A stretch of 64,000 nt of DNA from Firm-04 sp045591925 (GCA_045591925.1 JAZNTW010000052.1:1-64000); one strand, 5' to 3'; counted from the first letter of the stretch, positions 1 to 7,966 are shown. Notes: generated from the letters alone by a model not told the origin. Numbers and translations: made by a program.

Positions 1-367
1 GAGAGTCAGGAAAGAGAGAGCGCGAGAGGGAAAACCTAAGAGAGAGGGGAGACCGGAGCGCAGCGACGATTCCCCTCTTTCTTGGGTTGTCCCTCTCGCA
101 TTCGTACTCCGCGCAGATACGCAGTGCGAGGGGAGAACCCCAAGAGGAAAGGGGGGAACTCGCTGCACTCGCATTCCCCCTTAATTGCAAAGCCGCGAAA
201 TAAACTACTCTCCGCTGCACAGTAAAAGAAAATTCTACTAAGCAGAGGGGAGAGAGTTAGGAAAGAGAGAGCGCGAGAGGGAAAACCTAAGAGAGAGGGG
301 AGACCGGAGCGCAGCGACGATTCCCCTCTTTCTTGGGTTGTCCCTCTCGCATTCGTACTCCGCGCAG
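1..367. repeat. 116-bp direct duplication (1-116 and 252-367)
   Basis: Bases 1-116 and 252-367 are identical apart from c/t at position 7 of the unit. They are separated by 135 bp that also hold gagggg / ccccct tracts. The unit itself contains inverted stretches (gagagggg ... cccctcttt), so it could fold into an imperfect hairpin. It forms the interior of the left-edge MITE-like element. Confidence 0.9.
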
Positions 368-383
368 TGCGCGGTGTTGCCCT
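1..383. mobile_element. Partial MITE-like element, compound, cut by the window edge
   Basis: The right end, gcggtgttgccct at 371-383, matches the terminal inverted repeat of the elements at 5144, 8382, 58831 and 60313. Its interior (accggagcg...cccctcttt...gggttgtccct) occurs in reverse complement inside the 5144 copy. The left terminus lies outside the window. It is longer than the other copies because of an internal duplication. No coding capacity is evident. Confidence 0.7.
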
Positions 384-385
384 AA

Positions 386-428
386 ATACAAAACAAGCCG
401 CCGATGTACGTGTAGCACATCGGCGGCT
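386..428 (-). terminator. Intrinsic terminator of the dockerin protein gene
   Basis: A 12-bp perfect stem (396-407 with 417-428, agccgccgatgt / acatcggcggct) is followed on the minus strand by a TTGTTTTGT tract. It lies about 20 bp after the stop codon at 448. Confidence 0.85.
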
Positions 429-447
429 GCTTTATTGTCATGAAGAA

Positions 448-1614
448 TCAATCGAGTTTTGCAATGCTTCTGAGGAGCGCGGTCATGTCGTCCGTTTCAA
501 TCTTGCCATTGCCGTCCACGTCCGCATTTTTCTTTCCATGCTCTGTGATAACCGCAGCATTGTCCTCTGCACAGAATCGTGCGAGCAATACAGCATCCGA
601 GACATCTGCCGTGATATCGAGATTGACATTTCCGGGGATTGCAAGGGCGTTCTGACCGGTCATGGGTGCGCTGAAGGATGCCGGACACAGCCATTCTGCG
701 CTCAGTCCGAACTGTGCATAGAGATCAGCCGCAATCGCAAAATGCTCCGGAAACGCCGTTCCCTCCGGTGGAATCACAGCATACATGACAATATCATTGG
801 CAAAATACACTTTATCCTGCGCATAATCATAGTATCCGATCTTCTTTGCAAGCTCGATATCCTCCTGCGTGACGCGCAGAAACTCGCATTCGGGATAATT
901 CTGATCGACATATGCGCCGATGGCATCCCAGTCAAACTGAACATCCTCCAGCTCCGTGAAGCTGCTGTTCCATTTCTGATCGACCATCGGATAGGCAGTC
1001 GGATTCTTGTAGCATACCTGCTGATAGTCTGCGGTCTGCCCCCATGTGTAAAATTCAGCAAGCAGCCCTGCTTCTGCCAGATCCTTCATGATGGACGCAG
1101 CAATTTCCTCCGAGATTTGCGCATCGTTTGCGGCGCGCAGGTGGTAGGTGTGATCCAGATCCCCAGTGCCAAAACCAAGCGTATAGATTTTGACGGAATC
1201 ATCATAATACCGATGAATAATTTCCTTCATCTGCTGCGCTGCCTCGAACGGGTCAAGCTCAGAACGCAGCACAATCCGAAGCTCATTCTCGCGCGGCATC
1301 ACGACATACAGCGGATAATTGTCGATATGTTGGATTTCAGTTCCGACAAAATTGCCATTCTCGTCTACGATCGTGTGCTCCACATCCCGCACATTATGAT
1401 ACGTCAGAACCTGATACTCGCACGGCGTACCGGGAATGCCGCCATAGCCAACCCATTGGAGCATCTCCTTATCATCAAGCGGCGTCATCTCCTGAAATTG
1501 ATCGCTTCCGGCAATGCCCCACCAGTAAAGCGCTTCTGCGGATGCTGCGGGGATTGCGCCGCAGCCGATCACAGCGCTTGCACACAGCGCCAATACTTTC
1601 ATCAGCTTTTTCAT
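448..1614 (-). CDS. Secreted protein with C-terminal type I dockerin, function unknown
   Basis: 388 residues. A signal peptide covers residues 1-26 (Lys-rich start, hydrophobic core, AASA cleavage site). Residues about 328-388 are a dockerin with two calcium-loop repeats; the first loop (NVNLDITADVSD) is degenerate and the second (DVDGNGKIETDD) is canonical. I do not recognise the central 300 residues, but they are paralogous to the pseudogene just upstream: both have an [AE]FY[ST]WGQT block and a PECEF block. The start is preceded by GGAGG at 8 nt. The dockerin implies docking to a cohesin of the cellulosome or cell surface; a catalytic or sensory role cannot be told. It is the last gene of the sigma operon, 45 bp after the pseudogene. 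Confidence 0.8.
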   Translation of the reverse strand: MKKLMKVLALCASAVIGCGAIPAASAEALYWWGIAGSDQFQEMTPLDDKEMLQWVGYGGIPGTPCEYQVLTYHNVRDVEHTIVDENGNFVGTEIQHIDNYPLYVVMPRENELRIVLRSELDPFEAAQQMKEIIHRYYDDSVKIYTLGFGTGDLDHTYHLRAANDAQISEEIAASIMKDLAEAGLLAEFYTWGQTADYQQVCYKNPTAYPMVDQKWNSSFTELEDVQFDWDAIGAYVDQNYPECEFLRVTQEDIELAKKIGYYDYAQDKVYFANDIVMYAVIPPEGTAFPEHFAIAADLYAQFGLSAEWLCPASFSAPMTGQNALAIPGNVNLDITADVSDAVLLARFCAEDNAAVITEHGKKNADVDGNGKIETDDMTALLRSIAKLD

Positions 1615-1659
1615 AATAATACCTCCGTTTCATTTTCAGATTTTTGAATATGGATACTG

Positions 1660-2193
1660 TCAATCGGCAGACACCAGTGTTTTGAGGATCGCGGTCATAT
1701 CGTCAAGGTCAATCTTTCCGCTGGCATTCATGTCCCCCTCGCGCAGCGTCGGGTCGATGCCAAGACCAAGCTCTCTTGCAAGCTCTCTTGCAAGCACGGT
1801 GTCTTTGTCTGTCACGCAGACAAATTCGCATTCCGGATGCTGTTCATTGAGCCATGCTTCGATTTCTGCCCACGGAACTGCCTGCCCCGTCGATGTCTCC
1901 GCGTATGACCTGTATGCAGTCAGATAGCCGTGTTCGATTTCGATATCATTCGAGGTCTGCCCCATGAATAGAATTGGGAGATGAGACCTGCATCGGCAAG
2001 CTCGTTCATCAGGGCTTCGGAAGCAGCGTCCGCCACATAGTATTCATAAATGTCATCATAACCATTATGACTAAAAGGCTCACCATCCGGAAAATGCTTC
2101 TGTACGATTACAGAAATCTACGCATCTGCATCGGGTGCAGAGCATCAGCGTGCCTGCAAGAATTGCAGAAAATCGTGTTGATTGTTTCATCAT
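1660..2193 (-). pseudogene. Frameshifted paralogue of the adjacent dockerin protein
   Basis: An ATG at 2193 overlaps the stop of the preceding gene (ATGA) and starts a signal-peptide-like stretch (MMKQSTRFSAILAG) that runs into a stop. A second frame then carries YYVADAASEALMNELADAG and FYSWG, and near 1968 a single missing base moves the match into the frame that encodes QTSNDIEIEHG, PECEFVCVTDKD and a dockerin half (DMNASGKIDLDDMTAILKT). All blocks align in order with the neighbour at 448-1614, but the first half of that protein is absent. The last 101 codons stay open, so a truncated dockerin peptide could still be made, but I see no start signal for it. Decay by at least two frame breaks plus deletion is the simplest reading. 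Confidence 0.75.
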
Positions 2194-3257
2194 GATCCCT
2201 CTGATTCATCCGGAATTTCAAATAGAAGATAATCACACTCCATGTCCGCAAGCCATGCCGCATCCGTCACGCTGTCAGCATCCGCACTGCAATTCTGCGC
2301 GTCCATCCGGCACTGCTCCGGAATCGGTATCACGTAATGGATCATCTGATATTCGGGCGGTGTACCGTCATCCGCATAAGCCACGGTGACACGCAGACCG
2401 TTTTCGGCAGTATGCAAATCTGCGATGACAGCGTGACTGTAGGATGTTTCAATCCGAATCAGCAGCCATTGCCTGTTTGTCAAATCATAATCCTGCGGAA
2501 TGCCGTAGAGGATACGCAGGCTCGCGTCCACATCGCCCTCATAAAGCGAAAGGCTCGTATTCAGGAGCGTTCCGAAGAAGGAATCCGGCGTGGATACCGG
2601 ATGCCGTATCTCCCCTTTCCAGATCGGCGCTTTCACCTTTTGCGGCTCCGGAGAATCCGGCGTGTCAACAGTCTGATTTGGCTGCGAGACCGGCACAGTC
2701 TCCAGAACGTTGGTGCGTGTTGTGGTCACTGTTATGGGGAAGATTTCCTCAGCGAGCGTGGTGGTTGCGGGGATGGTTTCGGCAGGCGAATCGGCACTCT
2801 CTTGCTTCCCCTCGGTTTCAACGGGCTGATTTTCAGGCACGGTGGTGGGAGTGGTTTCGGGCGGCGCATCCGTCACAGTCGCAGGATTGGTCTCCGGCGT
2901 TATTTTCGTCGTATCTGCGGCAAAAAGCGTCATCAACGCCTCCGATGTGTGTCGGGATTCAGTCGCAGAGGATAGGGTCGTTTGCGCCGTTGTGGAATTG
3001 GATTTGCGCACTTCGGACTGCTCCGGCGCGGTGGTTACGGTGGTCGCAGCGGTGCTTTGCTCTGCCATCGGCACGGTGAGTTCGGGGGTCTGTGTGCGAA
3101 GCCTTGGGTAAACCGCCGCCGAAATCAGCAGAACAATACACGCAGCAATCGCGGAAATTCGATACCATCGGATCGGCTTGCCGTGCAGCTCTGCCGCCGA
3201 TTCAATGAATTCTTCGGGGATATCGGTCAGGATTTCCGAAAACCGGATTGCATTCAT
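2190..3257 (-). CDS. Single-pass membrane protein, putative anti-sigma partner
   Basis: 355 residues. The start at 3257 was chosen because its ATG overlaps the sigma-factor stop (ATGA), a typical coupled arrangement. Residues 1-32 form a short cytoplasmic part (ILTDIPEEFIESAAELHG), residues about 33-50 a membrane helix (ISAIAACIVLLISAAVY), then a long Thr/Glu/Pro-rich linker to about residue 200 and an outside C-terminal domain of unknown fold. This topology matches anti-sigma factors that hold an ECF sigma inside and sense something outside; clostridial cellulosome RsgI proteins are built the same way, but I see no RsgI or zinc anti-sigma motif. The role is inferred from position and topology. 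Confidence 0.65.
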   Translation of the reverse strand: MNAIRFSEILTDIPEEFIESAAELHGKPIRWYRISAIAACIVLLISAAVYPRLRTQTPELTVPMAEQSTAATTVTTAPEQSEVRKSNSTTAQTTLSSATESRHTSEALMTLFAADTTKITPETNPATVTDAPPETTPTTVPENQPVETEGKQESADSPAETIPATTTLAEEIFPITVTTTRTNVLETVPVSQPNQTVDTPDSPEPQKVKAPIWKGEIRHPVSTPDSFFGTLLNTSLSLYEGDVDASLRILYGIPQDYDLTNRQWLLIRIETSYSHAVIADLHTAENGLRVTVAYADDGTPPEYQMIHYVIPIPEQCRMDAQNCSADADSVTDAAWLADMECDYLLFEIPDESEGS

Positions 3258-3812
3258 AGCAAGCCCTCCTTTTCCAGATATTTTTTCAGGCGCTTCCGCA
3301 GACGGAAAAGCGTGACTGTAACATGGCTTTCCGACATTTGCAGCATAGCGGAAAGCGATGCGATATCGGTTGCATACCAGTATCGCCGCACGAACAAATC
3401 TCGCTGTTTTTGCGGCAATTTCCGCAGAAATTCGGTCACTGCGCTTAGAATTTCGCGGCGTTCGACCTCGCTGACAATATCGCTTCTGTCCGGGATAATT
3501 TCGGCAAGCTCGTCGATCGAACCGCAATTCTTTGCAGCACTGCGCTTTTCCGCGTGGGCAGCACGGTAGCGGTCATGTGCGGCATTGCGAACCAATTTCA
3601 GCAGATAGGCGCGGAAGTTTTGGGGGCTTAGCAGGGGGAATGGCGTTCCAAGCGGTGAGCATGGCGTCATTGAGACATTCCTCGGCATCCTCAAGGCTGC
3701 CTGTAATATCGCGCGCAACAGATTTGCAGAGCAATCCGTATTGCCGATGGCTTTCGGAGATTGCCTGCTCATTACGCTGTTCAAATAGTAGGATGATTGC
3801 CTGATCGTCCAT
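3254..3812 (-). pseudogene. ECF-type sigma-70 factor, split by a frameshift in a C5/G5 run
   Basis: The N-terminal part from ATG 3812 (MDDQAIILLFEQRNEQAI) includes sigma region 2 (YGLLCKSVARDITGSLEDAEE, DAMLTAWNAIPPA). The match to region 4 (LPQKQRDLFVRRYWYATDIA, then a SHVTVTLFRLRKRLKKYL helix) continues in another frame. Removing one base from the GGGGG run at 3622-3626 joins them as IPPAKP-QNFRAYLLKLVRNAAHDRYR, the usual family sequence. This could be a true inactivating mutation, phase variation in the homopolymer, or a sequencing error. The gene has a perfect promoter at 3996-4024 and is coupled to the membrane protein downstream. Confidence 0.8.
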
Positions 3813-3923
3813 GGCTGCCACCGCCCTTCGTGTTCGCCTTTCAATCATAAGAACGAGATTTACAAAAAAATACAACACATTTTTCAAAAAAATTTTTTCG
3901 TGCAAATAAAAAACACTGCAAAC

Positions 3924-3963
3924 GACGACGCCGCCCTCGATAGGTTTCGGGGACAGCGCCGTC
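3924..3963 (-). promoter_or_regulatory. Leader hairpin of the sigma operon, possible attenuator
   Basis: Arms 3924-3936 and 3951-3963 can pair over 13 positions with G-U wobbles (RNA GACGGCGCUGUCC with GGGCGGCGUCGUC). It lies between the predicted start (about 3989) and the sigma gene. A TTTTTT run follows about 10 nt later, so termination is possible but not textbook. Confidence 0.45.
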
Positions 3964-3995
3964 AAAGGAGTTCTTTACGAAGAAGAAGTATCTAT

Positions 3996-4024
3996 ATTAT
4001 AGTGCATTTTATCTAAAATGTCAA
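3996..4024 (-). promoter_or_regulatory. Promoter of the sigma operon
   Basis: On the minus strand: TTGACA (4019-4024), 17-nt spacer, TATAAT (3996-4001). Both boxes are perfect consensus. The leader to the sigma ATG is about 177 nt. Confidence 0.85.
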
Positions 4025-4059
4025 TAGTTTCCGAAAAATATTTTTTAATTTGCAAAAAA

Positions 4060-4722
4060 TCAGACAATTTGCTGTTCTGAGAGCCATTCGGTCAGACCGG
4101 CATAGAGGGTCAGCGCGACCTGATGCTGATAATCTAAGTCAGAAAGCCGCGCGGCTTCTTCGGGATTTGAGAGAAAGCCGCATTCTGCCATGACCATCGG
4201 ATGCTCACAGAACCAGCAGAGGAACAATTCCTTGCCGCAGCATTTGATTTCGCGTTCGTTCTGCGGCTGGAGCATCGACCGGAAATGCGATTGCAGGGAT
4301 TGTGCGAGGGATTCGCTTTTGGGGTTTGTGGGGGCATAAAACATTTGCGCGCCGCTGTATTGCGGATCGGTAAATTGGTTCTGGTGGATGGAGATGCAGA
4401 CGGCGTTCTGCGGCGCATTGAGGATTGCGAGCCGATTGTCCATGTCGGAGCTTTTCTGATTTGCGATTCCCTCTACGCCGGCGTTGTGGATCGAGCGATC
4501 GGTATCGCGCGTCACCTGCACCTCGAAGCCTGAGATTTCGAGCAGACTGCGGAGGTTCAGCAGGATATTCAGGTTGATCCCCTTTTCCGGAACACCGTCT
4601 GCTGAGGAACAGCCGCCGTCTATGCCGCCATGTGGCGAATCCACGTAATCAGAGTTCCATTGGATTGATTCGAGGCGTGAACGAATCGCGATTTTTATTG
4701 CGCAAATTGGAAGCCAAATCAA
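4060..4722 (-). CDS. N-acetylmuramoyl-L-alanine amidase (Amidase_3, CwlD-like), 5' end damaged
   Basis: Up to 220 codons open from a TTG at 4722; there is no ATG. The amidase_3 zinc ligands are visible: His in SPHGGIDGG, Glu in VPEKGINLN, His in ISIHQNQF, and the catalytic Glu in MAECGFLSNPEEA. The enzyme cleaves the amide between MurNAc and the peptide stem. The usual start of the domain (hydrophobic strand plus DAGHGG) is altered to YVDSPHGG, and no signal peptide or membrane anchor precedes it, so the 5' part appears lost or replaced. An upstream in-frame stop lies at 4738. It is most likely a truncated remnant; initiation at a TTG or GTG cannot be excluded. Confidence 0.65.
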   Translation of the reverse strand: MIWLPICAIKIAIRSRLESIQWNSDYVDSPHGGIDGGCSSADGVPEKGINLNILLNLRSLLEISGFEVQVTRDTDRSIHNAGVEGIANQKSSDMDNRLAILNAPQNAVCISIHQNQFTDPQYSGAQMFYAPTNPKSESLAQSLQSHFRSMLQPQNEREIKCCGKELFLCWFCEHPMVMAECGFLSNPEEAARLSDLDYQHQVALTLYAGLTEWLSEQQIV

Positions 4723-4739
4723 AAGTTTGCGTGAGTCCT

Positions 4740-5110
4740 ACGGTATTGCTTCGCAAGCCGTGGCAGAGCCTCGGTCGCGCTTTGCAAAGCGCGAAATACC
4801 CCTAGCCTTGATAAGAGCTCGCGGGCTTGGGGGCCTGCGAAAGAGGCACCCGTTCAAAATCGCATCGCGGCAGCGATGCAACTTTATTACAATTATGGAA
4901 TCAAAGCAGCTCCGATGGATTTGAAATGAGCACGCTGTGCCACAACCCCGCGCTGGGGATATTATCCCCAGACCCAATTATTTATATGATAGAGGGGATA
5001 TAATTGCGTATCCGCGGCTTTTATTATGCAAATGGTACGTTCGGGGTCGTACAATGTCCGGCTCCATTTTGACTCCCAAGCAGCACAACAAAGATTTTTC
5101 TCAGCCCTAC
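4740..5110. other. Non-coding stretch with no recognisable feature
   Basis: Short open frames here have no start signals or recognisable protein sequence. I see two short inverted repeats (cgcgctttgcaaagcgcg near 4777 and ggggatattatcccc near 4954) but no terminator, tRNA or riboswitch consensus. It may be the debris of the lost amidase 5' end. Confidence 0.5.
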
Positions 5111-5112
5111 CA

Positions 5113-5141
5113 TTGTAATTTCCGGCAGAATATGGTATACT
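5113..5141 (+). promoter_or_regulatory. Promoter upstream of the 5144 MITE copy
   Basis: TTGTAA (5113-5118), 17-nt spacer, TATACT (5136-5141). The element begins 3 nt after the -10 box, so the predicted start lies inside it and the element would form the 5' leader of the membrane protein mRNA. Confidence 0.55.
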
Positions 5142-5143
5142 TA

Positions 5144-5294
5144 AGGCAACACCGCACAAAGCCCGCCTTACGGCTTGGCAGAAATTCCTTGCGCAAATGC
5201 GAAAGGGACAACCCAAGAACGAGGGGAATCGTCGCGCGCTCCGGTCTCCCCTCGCCCTGCACATCTATACCACCAGCTCTGTGCGGTATTGCCT
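5144..5294 (+). mobile_element. MITE-like element, complete copy (151 bp)
   Basis: Inverted termini aggcaacaccgcac and gtgcggtattgcct. It is flanked by TA on both sides (5142-5143 and 5295-5296), consistent with a 2-bp target duplication. The core includes cccgccttacggcttgg at one end and, in reverse complement, the gggttgtccct...accggagcg core of the left-edge copy. It has no coding capacity. Confidence 0.85.
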
Positions 5295-5322
5295 TAAAAA
5301 CACGAAAGGCAGGTACACCCAT

Positions 5323-6120
5323 ATGCTATTATCTACATTTGTATATTATCATGGTCTATTTGCAGCGATCATGTCAATTTTGCTCCTGATCGCCGCAATC
5401 GTCGTCATCATAAAAAGCAAGTCCGAGCTGATTCACACAAAGCATCGGCTGTCCGCAGTCACCGCAGTCGTTCTCATCAATCTTTGCAGTCTGCTTTTGA
5501 GTACAATCAGCATAGGGCTTCTCAATATCTCTGTCTCAATCGGATTCCTGCTGCAATATCTCAGCTGCGGCGTAACGGCAGTCTTCAGCCTGATCACCAT
5601 GATCCTTTGTCATATCAAGAAAAAGAAAACGATACAGGCGCTCATGCAGGAGCAGAAAGAAGCTGCCTCCATGGGAAAAAAGCGGCATCTGCTGCTCCTT
5701 GCGTTTCTGCCGCTGATTTTGTTTGGGATGCTGCTGACGCGCGAGCTGTATCTTTTGCGCACGGCAGAGATGATTGCCATATTTCATACGGGAACCGACT
5801 TTGGCGACTACAAGGCTGCATATACGATTCATGAAAAAGAGGATGGCTTGCAGTTTCGGCTTGTCTGTGTCGGCTCAGAGATTGGCGGCTATCATATGGC
5901 GCAATATCTGCCGGCAGATTTCACACAGATAGATAACATCAATGACGATGTGCAATTTGAGCAAAACGGCAAGTCCTATTGCCTCACGCTTTCCGATGGC
6001 GTATTGACGGTGATCGAAAACGAAAAAGAAATCGGCGCGGTTTCAACCGAAGAAAAAACCACCTATGCCGATGGGCTTGAAGATATTTTTATTCGGAATA
6101 CCCGGCAAAACGAATCATAA
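5323..6120 (+). CDS. Membrane protein of unknown function
   Basis: 265 residues. The ATG at 5323 was chosen because AAAGGCAGG lies 9 nt upstream and the hydrophobic N-terminus begins there. Four membrane helices at about residues 7-30, 42-66, 68-92 and 116-133 are followed by a soluble C-terminal domain of about 130 residues (YTIHEKEDGLQFRLVCVGSE, ending NTRQNES). No family motif is recognised. It stands alone, with the MITE copy separating its promoter from its ribosome binding site, and ends at a bidirectional terminator shared with the recombinase. Confidence 0.7.
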   Translation: MLLSTFVYYHGLFAAIMSILLLIAAIVVIIKSKSELIHTKHRLSAVTAVVLINLCSLLLSTISIGLLNISVSIGFLLQYLSCGVTAVFSLITMILCHIKKKKTIQALMQEQKEAASMGKKRHLLLLAFLPLILFGMLLTRELYLLRTAEMIAIFHTGTDFGDYKAAYTIHEKEDGLQFRLVCVGSEIGGYHMAQYLPADFTQIDNINDDVQFEQNGKSYCLTLSDGVLTVIENEKEIGAVSTEEKTTYADGLEDIFIRNTRQNES

Positions 6121-6126
6121 TCAAAA

Positions 6127-6158
6127 TGAGCTTCCTGTATTGGGAAGCTCGTTTCATA
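6127..6158. terminator. Bidirectional terminator
   Basis: Stem gagcttcc (6128-6135) with ggaagctc (6143-6150). It is followed by GTTTCAT on the plus strand and CATTTTGATT on the minus strand, between two converging genes. Confidence 0.7.
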
Positions 6159-7776
6159 TATTCCAGTATATTTGAAGCGCGCGCACACCGGCTTCATCGG
6201 TCTGCCCGATCGCAATTTTGTCGAGAAATTCATCCGCAAGGCTGCGGTCGAGCCGTTCAAACGGAAGCAGCCCTGCAAGCAATGCCGTTTGCGGCTGCTG
6301 CATTTGCGAAAGGCATTCCGCGATCTGCTGATTATGTGCATCAATCCGTTCAGCGGCAGCCTGTACCTCTGCTGTAAGATCATCGCGAAACAGCGCGTAT
6401 TCCTCGGCAGAAATCACGCCGTCCAATTTGTCTTTATACATTTGCAGCAGGCGTTTTTGCGCAGAGTCGTGCTGTTCACGATATTTAGAGAGACTGCGTT
6501 TCAGGCTGCAAAGCTGCTCTGTGAACAGTTCTGCAATGCAAATCTCATCCGCTTGACAATCTTGCGATACAATTTCGTTCAGCGCGTCAAGAAGCAGCTG
6601 CTCCAATCTTTTTCCGCTGATGGATTTGGTATTCGGACAGTTCATCGCGCCGGTTTTATAGCTGGCACATTGCAAGCCGTAATACTGAATGGTTTTCGAT
6701 TTATTATAGTAGACATTCCGTTTCATCGGGCTGCCGCAGACTGCACAGTACACCTTGCCCGAAAGCGGCTGCAGTATTTGCGAGCGTTTTTCGACTCTGG
6801 TATGACTGCGCAAACGCGCCTGTGCGTTCTGCCATGTTTCTGCGTCAATGATTGCTTCATGCGCATCCGGAATCCGAACCCAGTCTGCCGGATCGACCTG
6901 CTTTCGCTTCTTATTTTTATAGCTGATATGGTGGGATTTTCCCTGCACCAGCGTACCGGTATACATTTCGTTGGATAGGATTTTTGCAACTGTGGATTGC
7001 GTCCAAAGACCGCGCGTGCTGCTGTGCTCTGCATTGCAGTTGACGTAGTTTGAGCCGATTTGTTTTTTATAGGCACTGGGACTCGGTATGCCAAGCGCAT
7101 TGAGCTGCTGCACGATCTGCCGATAGCCCTCACCGCTGACATAGTGTGCAAAAATCTGCCGAACAACCGGCGCAGCTTCCGTATCAATCACAAGATGACG
7201 CTTATGTTCTGGGTCAATCCGATAGCCGTAGGGTGCAAAGGAGCCGATAAACTGCCCCTGCTCCCGTTTATAGGCAAGCGTCCTGCGAATCTTCGCGGAA
7301 ATATCCTTGACATACATTTCGTTATAGGCAGAGGTAAAAAGGCGGATGGTGCTGTAGCTTTCGTTCTCGGTATCGGCATGGTCTGCAAGCCCGATAAAGC
7401 GAATGTCCCACTCCAAAAATTTATCATTCAGATATTCTTCGATGATGACCGTATCGCGCGAAAAACGGGATTGGTCCTTGCACAGCACAATGTTGATTTT
7501 CCCCTGCGCACAGTCCCGAATCAGCCGGCAGAACGCCGGTCGGCTGCGGTCGATGCCGCTGAAACCGTCGTCGATGTAGATATCGTAAATCTCCCAGCTT
7601 CGTTCCAGACAATAGGCACGAAGCATATTTTTTTGATTGAGAATGCTCTCACTCTCGTCATTGCCGCATTTATTCCGATCCTCGATGGACAGGCGGCAGT
7701 AGATTCCGACCCTTGGCGTAATCGCAGCTCCTTTCCGGTAACATTGATTTCTGCTTGGTGACAAGGATTTTCTCAA
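6154..7776 (-). CDS. Large serine recombinase (resolvase/invertase family)
   Basis: Up to 540 residues. The resolvase domain carries the catalytic serine in GIYCRLS (Ser30 counted from the TTG at 7776) and IDDGFSGIDRSRP / KDQSRFSRD. A recombinase domain follows (APYGYRIDPE, TVAKILSNEMYTG), then a zinc ribbon (YCAVCGSPMKR ... CASYKTGAMNCPN) and a C-terminal coiled coil. Such enzymes integrate and excise mobile elements. No ATG precedes the catalytic motif; candidates are the TTG at 7776 or a start coupled to the small upstream frame. No partner genes or att sites are evident, so it looks like a stranded integrase. Confidence 0.85.
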   Translation of the reverse strand: MRKSLSPSRNQCYRKGAAITPRVGIYCRLSIEDRNKCGNDESESILNQKNMLRAYCLERSWEIYDIYIDDGFSGIDRSRPAFCRLIRDCAQGKINIVLCKDQSRFSRDTVIIEEYLNDKFLEWDIRFIGLADHADTENESYSTIRLFTSAYNEMYVKDISAKIRRTLAYKREQGQFIGSFAPYGYRIDPEHKRHLVIDTEAAPVVRQIFAHYVSGEGYRQIVQQLNALGIPSPSAYKKQIGSNYVNCNAEHSSTRGLWTQSTVAKILSNEMYTGTLVQGKSHHISYKNKKRKQVDPADWVRIPDAHEAIIDAETWQNAQARLRSHTRVEKRSQILQPLSGKVYCAVCGSPMKRNVYYNKSKTIQYYGLQCASYKTGAMNCPNTKSISGKRLEQLLLDALNEIVSQDCQADEICIAELFTEQLCSLKRSLSKYREQHDSAQKRLLQMYKDKLDGVISAEEYALFRDDLTAEVQAAAERIDAHNQQIAECLSQMQQPQTALLAGLLPFERLDRSLADEFLDKIAIGQTDEAGVRALQIYWNI

Positions 7777-7858
7777 TTTTTTTTGTCACAGCGCGGCGCA
7801 GTGCCTCCGGACTTTGCGTTCGGAAGCGACTGTGAATGCAAAATTTTGTCTGCTGCAT
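7670..7858 (-). CDS. Small ORF overlapping the recombinase start
   Basis: 62 residues from ATG 7858, which has a strong GGGGAGGG Shine-Dalgarno about 6 nt upstream, much better than any site for the recombinase itself. The product is basic (EALRRAVTKKIEKILVTKQK) and unlike known families to me. It overlaps the recombinase by about 107 bp in another frame. It may be a leader peptide coupling translation to the recombinase, which lacks an ATG. That is inference. Confidence 0.45.
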   Translation of the reverse strand: MQQTKFCIHSRFRTQSPEALRRAVTKKIEKILVTKQKSMLPERSCDYAKGRNLLPPVHRGSE

Positions 7859-7966
7859 CGTTCTCCCTCCCCATTCCATTCGTATGTATCAGCGCATCGT
7901 TCTATGCGTACAACAAAATTGCCGCAGACCGCAATCACTTTTTCTATTTTTTCCTTTTGAAGCCAC

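Noticed and set aside
367..1647. A 426-codon plus-strand open frame opposite the dockerin protein
   Set aside because: The minus-strand product has signal peptide, dockerin and Shine-Dalgarno; the plus-strand frame starts within the MITE end and has none.
3258..3527. Longer start for the membrane partner protein at 3527
   Set aside because: The extra 90 codons overlap sigma region 4 in another frame; ATG 3257 overlaps the sigma stop and begins a sensible cytoplasmic segment.
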